Shown here one piece after another: positions 1 through 8,360 of a DNA stretch of 59,673 bases; within the stretch, counting starts at the first letter, position 1, and every line of letters starts with the position of its first letter. Source of the DNA: Bacteroidota bacterium (lineage in GTDB: Bacteria; Bacteroidota; Bacteroidia; Cytophagales; Microscillaceae); NCBI GenBank assembly GCA_004292795.1, contig RDXI01000006.1, positions 1 to 59,673 on the forward strand, read 5' to 3'. The position numbers and the translations under genes were made by a program. The notes under the pieces were generated by a model. The model worked only from the letters and a program-made list of their open reading frames with translations, made no database searches and had not been told where the DNA came from.

Positions 1-1
1 G

Positions 2-190
2 TGTCACAAAGCCAAAGACAACAGAAGCATAGAAGTCAATCATAGACTCAACACGCTCAAAGACAAAGCTCGAATCTTGCTCCATAGTGAAAAAGGAAAG
101 GAACACCGAAGCAAACGACCCATAGAAGTGGAAGCAGTCTTTGGGCAACTCAAAAGTAATAATAAGTTTAATAGGTTCACTTTCAAAAAA
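2..190 (+). pseudogene. C-terminal fragment of an IS1182-like DDE transposase
   Basis: The frame is open from the left window edge and reads [20 protein letters not shown] and then [19 protein letters not shown]. That is the conserved C-terminal region of IS1182-type transposases, including the final acidic residue of the DDE triad in the IEVE(A/P)VFGQLK block. Similarity stops near base 186, where the frame runs into a hairpin and poly-A tract and encodes unrelated residues until about 268. The usual last 20-40 residues of the family are missing, so this is a truncated remnant. Whether the left part is intact cannot be seen because it lies outside the window. The family assignment comes from motif recognition only. 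Confidence 0.7.
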
Positions 191-216
191 AAAGACTGCC
201 CTTTTCGGACAGCCTC
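185..216 (-). terminator. Rho-independent terminator
   Basis: Read on the minus strand, AGGCTGTCC and GGGCAGTCT pair (with G-U pairs) around a GAAAA loop and are followed by a run of T. It lies downstream of the minus-strand flavin-reductase-like gene. The same AGGCTGTCC/GGACAGCCT hairpin type recurs after coxA, so it seems to be a favoured terminator sequence here. Confidence 0.7.
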
Positions 217-280
217 TTTTTCGTACCCACATTTTGGTTTTTTTCACGAAAATTTGTGCTATTTGTAAGGGCGGGTACGT

Positions 281-907
281 TTAATCTGCTTTATCGGGCT
301 TCGCGTAGGCAAGGCGGGCTATTTTTTGGGTAGTATGGTAGCTATCCAAACCGCTACAGGTAAGGCTCTCGGCTGTTTCGAGGTCTATGAAACCATCTTG
401 CGCTATGCTCGCCTGTGGCACATGAACATAGCTTATCTTGCCTATCAGGAGCGTAGTGCCGTTGATTTCCAAGTCTATTTTTTGCTGAAATTCACACGCG
501 AACTGCACCCTGCTCTCGCCTACAAAGGGCGCGTATATGCCATGTTTGTAAAGAGGCGTAAGCCCCGTTTTTTCAAATTCTGACTCGCCTTCCGCATAAC
601 GGGCAGAGGTTTGATGCGCTTGTTTGTAAATGCCTTTGTGCAAATGATTGATGGTATAGGAGCGCGTGTCCAATATGTTTTGGAGCGTATGACGAGGCGA
701 AACATCAGGGCGCACAATAATCCCACACAAAGCAGGGTTCGCGCCTATGTGAAACAACGAGCTGAAAATGGCTACATTTTCTTGTCCTTGCGTGCTTCGT
801 GTGCCTATCAACACCACACTTTTGAAGCCACCCAAAGAGTTGATAAAAGAAGCGCGGTAGCGTGTTTCCATACCAAGTATATCTTGGTCAAAAAATTCTT
901 GATTCAT
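281..907 (-). CDS. Flavin reductase-like (FMN-binding split-barrel) protein
   Basis: A 208-residue soluble protein that resembles the flavin reductase-like/flavoredoxin family. These proteins bind FMN in a split beta-barrel and transfer electrons from NAD(P)H or a partner flavoprotein. Family-like features are the N-terminal SLGGFKSVVLIGT strand block, the NVAIFSSLFHIGANPALCG segment, the IIVRPDVSPRHTLQNI block, and the RVQFACEFQQKIDLEINGTTLLIG barrel strands. Length fits the family. The start ATG follows an A-rich leader with no clear Shine-Dalgarno. It lies 12 bp downstream of the photolyase-like gene on the same strand, so co-transcription is likely; a shared flavin theme is an inference. 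The substrate cannot be assigned. Confidence 0.75.
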   Translation of the reverse strand: MNQEFFDQDILGMETRYRASFINSLGGFKSVVLIGTRSTQGQENVAIFSSLFHIGANPALCGIIVRPDVSPRHTLQNILDTRSYTINHLHKGIYKQAHQTSARYAEGESEFEKTGLTPLYKHGIYAPFVGESRVQFACEFQQKIDLEINGTTLLIGKISYVHVPQASIAQDGFIDLETAESLTCSGLDSYHTTQKIARLAYAKPDKAD

Positions 908-919
908 AATACAAAAAGG

Positions 920-2023
920 TTAGCACATTTTTTTGAAATATTTTTCGCACTTGCTCCAATAATTGAAAAACGAAGGAAAATAGCCCTTCAATTCGGGGAA
1001 CATATAGGCGCGTTCTTCTGCCTTGCCTACATAGTGCGCAAAAGCAGGGTGTTTTTTGAAAATAATTTCCCCTTGCAAACTATAGCTTTCTTTCAATGCT
1101 TGAAACTCGCCTACAAAACACTGTATGCCCGTGATGTTTTGCGCAAGTGCCAAGATGAAATCAATCGTTTTGGGACACATAGGATATTGCGCAAAATGCG
1201 AAGGCTCAAGCAACAAAATACGGTTTGCCTCCTCGCCTGCGTGCCAAAGCACCTCTAAGTTATACGCATTGTAAATAAGCGTAGGCAAGTTGGGCTGTAG
1301 TTGTAGAGGCTTTTGCGCAGGCAGTTTAGTAGGCAAGGCAGGCAAGGTTTGAGGCTTCAGTACGCTTGGGATAGGCACAAGCGCGATTTGCTCGTAGGTC
1401 GTATCCAAAAAAGTTTGTCCTTGCCTACTGCCTGTGTAGCGGTTGATGTTTTCTTGGTTCGCATAATATTTTTTGGCACTGAACGCCCCTGCTACCCACT
1501 GCCAACTGCAAGTATTGCTCGCCACATCAGCATCAAGCAAGTGATAATACAACCAACGTGCAGGCACTTTCCAATGCGCCTTGCCTACATTGCACGCCAA
1601 CGAAGCCACATACATACGCGCATGGTTGTGCATATAGCCCGTTTCGTACAAGGTCTTGATGCTTTGGTCTATAGCCTCTATGCCTGTGCTTGCATTTACT
1701 ATAGCTTGCGCCATTTGCGTATAGGCTACATCAGGTTGCGGTTGTTTGATGTCTTGCATTAGGTCATTACCCAACGCTTCCCAAACTTGTTGGAAATAAT
1801 CGCGCCATGCCAATTCTTGCACAAATTTTTCTAACTCGTGGCGTTGGAAACCGCGTTGCAACAAAGACTCTAAGACTTGGCGCGTGCTTACCACGCCCCG
1901 CGAGATGTAAGGCGAAAGATAGCTAACCGCCCCACGCAAATAATTGCGCGTGGAGGCATACTCGAGGGGCTGTATAGCTTCTACCCTTGCGAGGATTTGG
2001 TCGTATTGGGTAGGAAAGTTCAT
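920..2023 (-). CDS. Photolyase-like FAD-binding protein with the FAD domain first
   Basis: A 367-residue relative of DNA photolyase/cryptochrome. The N-terminal ~230 residues carry FAD-binding helical-domain motifs: RNYLRGAVSYLSPYISRG, FVQELAWRDYFQQVW, TGYMHNHARMYVAS, and WQWVAGAFSAKKYY..QENINRY. The last ~130 residues contain ILLLEPSHFAQYPMCPKTID and IIFKKHPAFAHYV, which resemble the alpha/beta antenna-type half of photolyase-related proteins. In standard photolyases that half comes first. The ATG at 2023 was chosen because it begins MNFPTQYDQI and overlaps the upstream DUF2805 stop (ATGA), indicating translational coupling; a longer upstream reading would sit inside the previous gene. It could repair DNA or act as a photoreceptor. 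The FAD-fold assignment is firm, the function is not. Confidence 0.75.
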   Translation of the reverse strand: MNFPTQYDQILARVEAIQPLEYASTRNYLRGAVSYLSPYISRGVVSTRQVLESLLQRGFQRHELEKFVQELAWRDYFQQVWEALGNDLMQDIKQPQPDVAYTQMAQAIVNASTGIEAIDQSIKTLYETGYMHNHARMYVASLACNVGKAHWKVPARWLYYHLLDADVASNTCSWQWVAGAFSAKKYYANQENINRYTGSRQGQTFLDTTYEQIALVPIPSVLKPQTLPALPTKLPAQKPLQLQPNLPTLIYNAYNLEVLWHAGEEANRILLLEPSHFAQYPMCPKTIDFILALAQNITGIQCFVGEFQALKESYSLQGEIIFKKHPAFAHYVGKAEERAYMFPELKGYFPSFFNYWSKCEKYFKKMC

Positions 2024-2289
2024 CTTTTGCTCATTTTGTTGTGGGTAATAGTGCGCTGGAGTTTGCAGTGGAAGCGGTCTATTTCTTCGGAGCGCGATTG
2101 CGCGTGTTTGGTTTTCCTGCCCGTAACCCTGCGCCTCCAAAGTTCGAAACTGCTACGCTTCATTTCTTGGCGCATGAGGCGAATAACCTCGCCTTCGTTT
2201 ATGCCAAATTGGGCTTTTATGGCATCAAAAGGAGTGCGGTCTTCCCACGCCATTTCGACAATGCGGTCTATGTCCAAATCAGTTATCAT
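2020..2289 (-). CDS. DUF2805/TIGR03643-type small protein
   Basis: An 89-residue protein with DIDRIVEMAWEDRTPFDAIK, then FGINEGEVIRLMRQEMKRSS and FELWRRRVTGRKTKH. This is the pattern of the small TIGR03643/DUF2805 family, which looks like a helix-turn-helix fold. Such genes are often found next to photolyase/cryptochrome-like genes, and here the stop overlaps the photolyase-like ATG by one base (ATGA). A regulatory or accessory role for that flavoprotein is plausible but inferred. The family has no established biochemical function that I know of. The basic C-terminal tail could contact nucleic acid. Confidence 0.75.
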   Translation of the reverse strand: MITDLDIDRIVEMAWEDRTPFDAIKAQFGINEGEVIRLMRQEMKRSSFELWRRRVTGRKTKHAQSRSEEIDRFHCKLQRTITHNKMSKR

Positions 2290-2369
2290 AGCATTTTAAG
2301 CATTTGTAAGGCAAAAATGTTTGGAAATAGGCAGTTTATGAAAACTTTAGTTACAAAAAAATAAAAAAA

Positions 2370-2401
2370 TTTGGTGAACCCAAAAAGTGTTGCTATATTT
2401 G
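2370..2401 (+). promoter_or_regulatory. Bacteroidota-type promoter of rpsL-rpsG
   Basis: TTTG at 2370-2373, a 20-bp spacer, then TATATTTG at 2394-2401. This matches the Bacteroidota -33/-7 consensus (TTTG and TAnnTTTG). The predicted start is about 20 bp before the rpsL ATG, giving a short leader with no obvious Shine-Dalgarno. Confidence 0.7.
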
Positions 2402-2428
2402 CGCCTCTAAAAACAAAACCCATCGTAA

Positions 2429-2860
2429 ATGCCTACAATACAACAGCTTATACGCAAAGGTAGAACAAAACTGACGAGCAAGTCCAAATCTCCTGCCTTG
2501 GACGAGTGTCCTCAACGCCGTGGCGTATGTACAAGGGTGTATGCTACTACCCCCAAAAAGCCGAACTCGGCTATGCGCAAAGTAGCACGTGTACGCCTTA
2601 CTAACCAACGTGAGGTGAACGCTTATATCCCAGGAGAAGGACATAACTTGCAAGAACACTCTATCGTGTTAATTCGTGGAGGTCGTGTGAAAGACCTTCC
2701 GGGTGTACGTTACCACATCATTCGTGGTGCATTGGATACTGCAGGCGTAAATGGTCGCCTACAGGCTCGCTCAAAATATGGTGCAAAACGTCCTAAACCA
2801 GGGCAAGTAGCAGCAGCAGGCAAAGGTGGCGCGAAAGGAGCACCCGCTAAGAAAAAATAA
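2429..2860 (+). CDS. rpsL: 30S ribosomal protein S12
   Basis: Ribosomal protein S12 of the 30S decoding centre. It begins [12 protein letters not shown] and carries [19 protein letters not shown], the S12 signature [16 protein letters not shown], and [16 protein letters not shown]. The lysines associated with streptomycin response in this family (TTPKKPNS and the region before PGVRYH) are present, so no resistance substitution is evident by eye. At 143 residues it is longer than the ~124 of E. coli S12 because of a Gly/Ala/Lys-rich C-terminal tail. rpsG follows after 29 bp. The usual fusA and rpsJ are not downstream; mobile remnants follow instead. Confidence 0.97.
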   Translation: MPTIQQLIRKGRTKLTSKSKSPALDECPQRRGVCTRVYATTPKKPNSAMRKVARVRLTNQREVNAYIPGEGHNLQEHSIVLIRGGRVKDLPGVRYHIIRGALDTAGVNGRLQARSKYGAKRPKPGQVAAAGKGGAKGAPAKKK

Positions 2861-2889
2861 GACCAACAAGTAATTAATTCTATTCTGAT

Positions 2890-3357
2890 ATGAGAAAGAA
2901 AAAAGCCCCTAAGCGTTATCTTGCACCAGACCCTAAGTATCATGACACATTGGTTACCCAATTTGTAAATAACTTGATGGAGCGTGGCAAAAAAAGTATA
3001 GCATACGGCATATTTTATTCGGCTATTGATACAGTTTCTGCAAAAACAAGCCAAAACGGTATTGATATTTGGAAACGCGCCCTTGAAAATGTATCGCCTT
3101 CGGTAGAGGTTCGCTCTCGCCGTGTGGGTGGTGCTACTTTCCAAGTGCCTACTGAAGTTCGCCCTGAGCGCAAAGTGTCTGTGGGTATCAAATGGCTTAT
3201 CAAATACGCTAACAACCGTAATGAGAAGACAATGAGCGACCGCCTCGCTGCCGAGATTATCGCGGCATCAAAAGGTGAAGGTGCAGCAGTGAAGAAAAAA
3301 GACGACACGCACCGTATGGCAGAAGCTAACAAGGCTTTCTCGCACTTCCGCTTCTAA
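2890..3357 (+). CDS. rpsG: 30S ribosomal protein S7
   Basis: Ribosomal protein S7, which nucleates assembly of the 30S head and contacts E-site tRNA. The sequence begins MRKKKAPKRYLAPDPKYHD, has the signature LVTQFVNNLMERGKKSIA, and contains EVRSRRVGGATFQVPTEV and a C-terminal HRMAEANKAFSHFRF. At 155 residues it has the normal family length. It is co-transcribed with rpsL and followed by a strong terminator ten bases after the stop, so the str-like operon is only two genes long here. Confidence 0.97.
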   Translation: MRKKKAPKRYLAPDPKYHDTLVTQFVNNLMERGKKSIAYGIFYSAIDTVSAKTSQNGIDIWKRALENVSPSVEVRSRRVGGATFQVPTEVRPERKVSVGIKWLIKYANNRNEKTMSDRLAAEIIAASKGEGAAVKKKDDTHRMAEANKAFSHFRF

Positions 3358-3367
3358 GAAATCAAGA

Positions 3368-3393
3368 AAATTGCCAAACGGCAATTTTTTTTT
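3368..3393 (+). terminator. Terminator after rpsG
   Basis: AAATTGCC-AAAC-GGCAATTT followed by T residues. A short perfect stem placed directly after the rpsG stop. Confidence 0.8.
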
Positions 3394-3419
3394 GTTTGGA
3401 GCACAAGCATCTTGCCTAA

Positions 3420-4144
<725 letters not shown>

Positions 4145-4241
4145 TCAAGGTATTACAACTAACATAAGGAACGACTAATTATAGAAATGTACAAATATGT
4201 TTTTTCTTGCTAAGTTACACAATTTTTTTAAACAGCATTAC

Positions 4242-4274
4242 TTGTTATACACTACCAAAAAAGCTGTAACTTTG
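4242..4274 (+). promoter_or_regulatory. Bacteroidota-type promoter of the aldolase gene
   Basis: TTG at 4242-4244, 22-bp spacer, TAACTTTG at 4267-4274, followed by a ~30 bp leader to the ATG. The -7 box matches TAnnTTTG exactly. The remaining gap 4079-4241 is AT-rich and I see no other feature in it. Confidence 0.55.
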
Positions 4275-4309
4275 CAAATTCTTACAACATCAAAACCCTT
4301 ATATCTGTC

Positions 4310-5179
4310 ATGTCTTATCAAAAGATTGTAGAACTATTGGGCGCAGAGGCAGAGGCGGGTGCTTCTTTCGCTCCAAACCCTATTTATTTCGACCCCGAAA
4401 ATATCGTAAAACTTGCCATCGAAGGCGGTTGCAATGCTGTTGCGACTACATTCGGTGGGCTGGCTATGATGTCGCGCAAGTATGCACACAAAATACCTTT
4501 CATGGTAAAAATCAACCACAACGAACTCCTTACCTACCCCAACCAAGCGAACCAAGTAATGTTTGGCTCGGTGCGTGATGCGTGGAATTTGGGTGCTACG
4601 GCTGTGGGCGCAACTATCTACTTCGGTTCTGAAAATGCTACGCGCCAAATCGTAGAAGTGGCAGAGGCTTTCGAAGAGGCACACTCTTTGGGTATGGCTA
4701 CAGTGCTTTGGTGCTACTTGCGCAACAACGCCTTCAAATCAGACAAGGATTATCACGTGTCGGCTGACCTTTCAGGACAAGCTAATCACTTGGGCGTTAC
4801 CATTCAGGCGGACATCATTAAGCAAAAATTGCCTGAAAACAATGGTGGTTACAATGCCTTGAACATGGGCAACTCCAGCTATGGCAAAACCGACAAACGC
4901 ATTTATACGGAGCTTACCTCCGACAACCCTATCGACCTTTGTCGTTATCAAGTGGCGAACTGCTACATGGGACGCATTGGCTTGATTAACTCTGGTGGTG
5001 CTTCTTCAGGCGAGTCTGACTTGGCAGAAGCAGTACGCACTGCAGTTATCAACAAACGCGCAGGCGGTATGGGCTTAATCTCTGGTCGCAAGGCTTTCCA
5101 AAAACCTTTTGCAAAAGGCGTGGAAATCTTGAACGCTATCCAAGATGTATATTTGGCAAATGAGGTTACGGTAGCGTAA
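4310..5179 (+). CDS. fbaB: Class I fructose-bisphosphate aldolase, DhnA/FbaB type, lacking an N-terminal block
   Basis: A DhnA-type class I aldolase, which interconverts fructose-1,6-bisphosphate with DHAP and glyceraldehyde-3-phosphate. It has [34 protein letters not shown], the strand bearing the likely Schiff-base lysine ADIIKQK (near residue 171), [18 protein letters not shown], and [19 protein letters not shown]. It is 289 residues, whereas family members are about 350. From memory of E. coli FbaB, the first 15 residues align with its N-terminus, and then ~65 residues ending in the conserved ILPVDQGVEHS block are absent, with [14 protein letters not shown] following directly. The loss is in frame and removes a conserved active-site Asp/His loop. 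Activity is therefore doubtful unless this is a sequence error. Promoter and terminator look normal. Confidence 0.85.
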   Translation: MSYQKIVELLGAEAEAGASFAPNPIYFDPENIVKLAIEGGCNAVATTFGGLAMMSRKYAHKIPFMVKINHNELLTYPNQANQVMFGSVRDAWNLGATAVGATIYFGSENATRQIVEVAEAFEEAHSLGMATVLWCYLRNNAFKSDKDYHVSADLSGQANHLGVTIQADIIKQKLPENNGGYNALNMGNSSYGKTDKRIYTELTSDNPIDLCRYQVANCYMGRIGLINSGGASSGESDLAEAVRTAVINKRAGGMGLISGRKAFQKPFAKGVEILNAIQDVYLANEVTVA

Positions 5180-5201
5180 TTGGCTTGCCTACAGAAATAT
5201 G

Positions 5202-5233
5202 ACAACGCGAGGCGAAGGCTTCGCGTTGTTTTA
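5202..5233 (+). terminator. Terminator after the aldolase gene
   Basis: ACAACGCGA and TCGCGTTGT pair around a GGCGAAGGCT loop, followed by TTTT. It separates the aldolase from the defence-like cassette that begins 30 bp later. Confidence 0.75.
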
Positions 5234-5262
5234 AATAGTAAGGTTTTAAAAACGATATTGCT

Positions 5263-6378
5263 ATGAAAATTATAAAGTTTAGTTTTGAGGATAAGCAACA
5301 TAATTGGCGATTGGACGAAATGACTTTCGACAAAATAACGCTTTTGGTGGGCGCGTCAGGGGTAGGCAAGACATTGATTTTGAAGGCGTTTGAAGAATTA
5401 CGTTTTTTGGCTAATGGAGCACCTCGTAATAAGGCTATGTGTTGGCGTATAGAGTTTGAGAGTATCGACCAAAAATATGTGGTTTGGGAAGGTGAAATAG
5501 GAAACAAAACTGAATACAATGCTTATGAGTTTATTTCAGAAAAATTATACATAAACGAACAACTATTGATAGATAGAAATGATAATGAAATCAAATTTAA
5601 GGGTGTAACTACTGTAAAACTTCCAAGAGATAGGAGTGTAGTAGCTATTTTATCGCAAGAAGAAGAAGTTAGCCCTATTTGTTCGGGTTTTTTAACCATA
5701 GATTTTTTTAGCAATGCTGTTACATCAACAGACCAAAAATATGGCTCAAATATTATAAAAAATATTTCACAAGAAGAAATTGATGTATTAAAAAGATTTA
5801 TAGAAAAAGGATACAAATTACAGGATTTGACAACAACAATGTCTAATAAACTAATTTGTGCAATTTTATTGAATTTAGATGTAATACCACATATCAAAAG
5901 AAAATTTATTGATATTTTTCCTACAGTAGAAGATATTGGTGCTTTGCAAGTAGCAGGGTATGCTGGTTATGAGTTTAGTTTGCATATTAAAGAAAAAAAC
6001 GTAGATACTTGGATTCCTGCCGAAAACATATCTTCGGGTATGGCACGTGTGTTGATGCAATTAAGCGCGTTACATCTTACGCCTGATGGCACAGTTTTTT
6101 TGATAGATGAGTTTGAAAATAGTTTGGGCGCGAATTGTATTCGAGAGCTTACAAAAGAAATCATAACCTCGCAACGGAATTTGCAATTTATCTTGACAAG
6201 TCACCACCCCTATATCATTGATAATGTGCCTTTTAAGTATTGGAAACTTGTAACCCGAAACGGTAATGTAATTCAAACACAAGGCGTAGAGAAGTTTCAT
6301 TTTGAAAAATCGAAACACTCAAGTTTTATGCAACTTTTGCAATTAGAAGAATATCAAACAGGACAAAGTAACCCATAA
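5263..6378 (+). CDS. AAA (AAA_15/AAA_21-like) ATPase, first gene of a putative defence cassette
   Basis: A 371-residue ABC/SMC-like ATPase of the AAA15/21 or OLD-related type. Walker A is GASGVGKT (residues 30-37), the linker before Walker B reads ENISSGMARVLMQLSAL, Walker B is VFLIDEFEN (near 282), and an ILTSHHPYIIDN switch follows. No nuclease domain is fused; that role probably belongs to the next gene, a TOPRIM-like protein 7 bp downstream. The arrangement recalls PARIS (AriA/AriB) and other ATPase-TOPRIM anti-phage pairs, but the identity is inferred. The middle of the gene is more AT-rich than its neighbours and lacks the otherwise common GTAGGCAAG motif, consistent with acquisition. 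Confidence 0.75.
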   Translation: MKIIKFSFEDKQHNWRLDEMTFDKITLLVGASGVGKTLILKAFEELRFLANGAPRNKAMCWRIEFESIDQKYVVWEGEIGNKTEYNAYEFISEKLYINEQLLIDRNDNEIKFKGVTTVKLPRDRSVVAILSQEEEVSPICSGFLTIDFFSNAVTSTDQKYGSNIIKNISQEEIDVLKRFIEKGYKLQDLTTTMSNKLICAILLNLDVIPHIKRKFIDIFPTVEDIGALQVAGYAGYEFSLHIKEKNVDTWIPAENISSGMARVLMQLSALHLTPDGTVFLIDEFENSLGANCIRELTKEIITSQRNLQFILTSHHPYIIDNVPFKYWKLVTRNGNVIQTQGVEKFHFEKSKHSSFMQLLQLEEYQTGQSNP

Positions 6379-6385
6379 AAATTGT

Positions 6386-7084
6386 ATGAATATTTATTTT
6401 TTGGTAGAAGGAAAGCATACCGAAATGAAAGTATATCCGAAATGGCTATCTATTCTCTTGCCTACGTTAACGCAAGTTAAACACCTTTTCGAGGTAAAAG
6501 AAAATAACTATTTGTTTTTTAGTGGGCAAGGCTACCCTTCTTTGTTAGATGTTCATTTGGCTAATTGCATCGAAGATATTTGTAATGTGGGCAACTTTGA
6601 TTATTTAGTGATTTGCCTTGATGCAGATGATGAAACTGTAGAAAATCGTAGGCAAGAGGTCATAAATCGAGTACAAAATCATACAATAGGCTTGCCTACG
6701 CACACAAAATTAGAGGTAATCGTGCAAAACAAGTGTATAGAAACGTGGTTTTTGGGCAATGAAAAAATATTCAAACAAAACCCTGCCCATACATTTTTGC
6801 AAAATTATGTAGCATTTTACAATGTAAAGAAAAATGACCCCGAACTGATGGATAAACCCAATGATTTTGATGCTTCGGTAGCCTTGTTTCATGTGGTTTA
6901 TTTGGAAGCTTTGTTAGCAGAAAGGAATGCTTATTATAGTAAAAATAATCCTTATATTGTAACAGAAAATAGTTTTTTGGAACAGCTTGTAAAACGTACA
7001 AAGAACACTGCTCATTTGCAAAGCTTTGATGCTTTTTTAGCATTTTGCGAAACTATCAAAGAAAAAATGTCTTTCGGATATTAA
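6386..7084 (+). CDS. TOPRIM-like (DUF4276/DUF4435-type) putative nuclease partner
   Basis: A 232-residue protein with a TOPRIM-like layout: MNIYFLVEGKHTE at the N-terminus (acidic residue at 9), VICLDADDE near residue 78 (the DxD element), and CIETWFLGN downstream, a segment typical of DUF4276/RloB-like proteins. In known systems such proteins are metal-dependent nucleases held or triggered by a partner AAA ATPase. The gene starts 7 bp after the ATPase and ends 13 bp before the PtuA-like gene, so all four are probably one transcript. No RNA- or DNA-specificity can be read from the sequence. Assignment to DUF4276 rather than DUF4435 is uncertain. Confidence 0.65.
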   Translation: MNIYFLVEGKHTEMKVYPKWLSILLPTLTQVKHLFEVKENNYLFFSGQGYPSLLDVHLANCIEDICNVGNFDYLVICLDADDETVENRRQEVINRVQNHTIGLPTHTKLEVIVQNKCIETWFLGNEKIFKQNPAHTFLQNYVAFYNVKKNDPELMDKPNDFDASVALFHVVYLEALLAERNAYYSKNNPYIVTENSFLEQLVKRTKNTAHLQSFDAFLAFCETIKEKMSFGY

Positions 7085-7097
7085 AAAACGTAACTAT

Positions 7098-8360
7098 ATG
7101 AAAATCAAGACTTTAGAACTCCAAAATTTTCGCCGCTTCGAGCAGGCAAGCATAGAATTTTCTGATAATAACTTAGCTGTTTTCATTGGAAGCAATGGGA
7201 AGGGTAAGTCGAGTATTTTAGATGCTTTGGGTATGCTACTTGCAGACTTTATACTTTGTATGTTTGGGAAAGATATTGAATATGAGTTTTTTCCTTCCAA
7301 AAAGGACATTTCAATTAAAAAAACTTCCTCAGAAATTAATCTTGATGTGTTACTTAAAAGTGAGAAAACAGTAAAACTAACCATACTTTTTGATGAAAAT
7401 GGTGGAGAGATGCGTATAAACCCTACCCTAACTAAAATAAATATTGATAATAAAGAAACTAATATATCTATTGTAACACATTATTTAGCAGACAGAGCTA
7501 CCTATTCGGAAGTTGAACTACGAAAAGAACAAAAAAATAAGCAATTTTCACAGCCACAACTTGAGGCATTTGTAGATGCTTTTCAATCTACAAAAAACAC
7601 TTTTCAGAATTTATTACATTGGTATAGAAATGAAGAAGACAAAGAAAACGAACTTATACGCAAAGAACGTAATTTTAGTTTAATCAACCCCAAATTAGAA
7701 GCTGTCAGGCAGAGCTTAAAAGTGTTTTTTAGTAACTTGCATGAAAACTCCTATCAAAATTTAAGAGCAAAAAGAGAGGATAATGCAAGCACTTTAGTCA
7801 TCTCCAAAAATGGCGAAGATTTTTCGTTGGCGCAGTTGTCTGATGGCGAAAAAATGCTGTTGGCTATGGTGGGCGATATAGCAAGGCGTTTGGCTATTGC
7901 TAATCCTGCTTTGGGCGAAAAGGCACACGAAGGCGAGGGCATTGTGTTGATAGATGAGATAGAATTGCATTTGCACCCGCGTTGGCAACGTTTGCTCTTG
8001 CCTGCCCTACAAGCCACTTTTCCGAATGTGCAGTTTATTGTTACCACGCACTCACCCCAAGTCTTGAGCGAAGTGAAAGCAGAAAGCATATTTATTTTGG
8101 AAGAAAACGGCATTTTCCACCCTTCTACAAATCCGTTGGGGCGCGATTCTAATAGCATTTTGGAGCAAGTAATGGGAACAAGCAAACGCCCAAAAGATGT
8201 GCAAGACGATATCGAAAAATACTTGAAATTGATACAAAACAACCAACTCACAGAAGCTAATGCCCTGAAAGAAAGCCTCTTAACGCGCTTAGATGCCAAA
8301 GACGCTGTTTTCACACAAGCAGATGCCATTATTTTCAAAAAACAACTTTTGAACTCATGA
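7098..8360 (+). CDS. ptuA: PtuA-like AAA ATPase (Septu-type)
   Basis: A 420-residue RecF/OLD-like ATPase: LELQNFRRFEQASIEF at the start, Walker A GSNGKGKS (31-38), ABC-type signature LSDGEKMLLAMVGD (near 246), Walker B GIVLIDEIELHLHP (near 282), and the VTTHSPQVLSE switch. This is the COG3950-like ATPase that pairs with a TIGR02646-type HNH protein in Septu and in retron Ec78. The PtuB-like gene overlaps by four bases (ATGA), indicating translational coupling. In Septu, PtuA oligomerises and activates PtuB to cut nucleic acid during phage infection. The role here is inferred from the pair, not shown. No reverse transcriptase or retron RNA is visible. Confidence 0.8.
   Translation: MKIKTLELQNFRRFEQASIEFSDNNLAVFIGSNGKGKSSILDALGMLLADFILCMFGKDIEYEFFPSKKDISIKKTSSEINLDVLLKSEKTVKLTILFDENGGEMRINPTLTKINIDNKETNISIVTHYLADRATYSEVELRKEQKNKQFSQPQLEAFVDAFQSTKNTFQNLLHWYRNEEDKENELIRKERNFSLINPKLEAVRQSLKVFFSNLHENSYQNLRAKREDNASTLVISKNGEDFSLAQLSDGEKMLLAMVGDIARRLAIANPALGEKAHEGEGIVLIDEIELHLHPRWQRLLLPALQATFPNVQFIVTTHSPQVLSEVKAESIFILEENGIFHPSTNPLGRDSNSILEQVMGTSKRPKDVQDDIEKYLKLIQNNQLTEANALKESLLTRLDAKDAVFTQADAIIFKKQLLNS

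Noticed and set aside
611-1258. Long plus-strand frame opposite the flavin-reductase and photolyase-like genes
   Set aside because: Shadow of two well supported minus-strand genes; biased residues and no family features.
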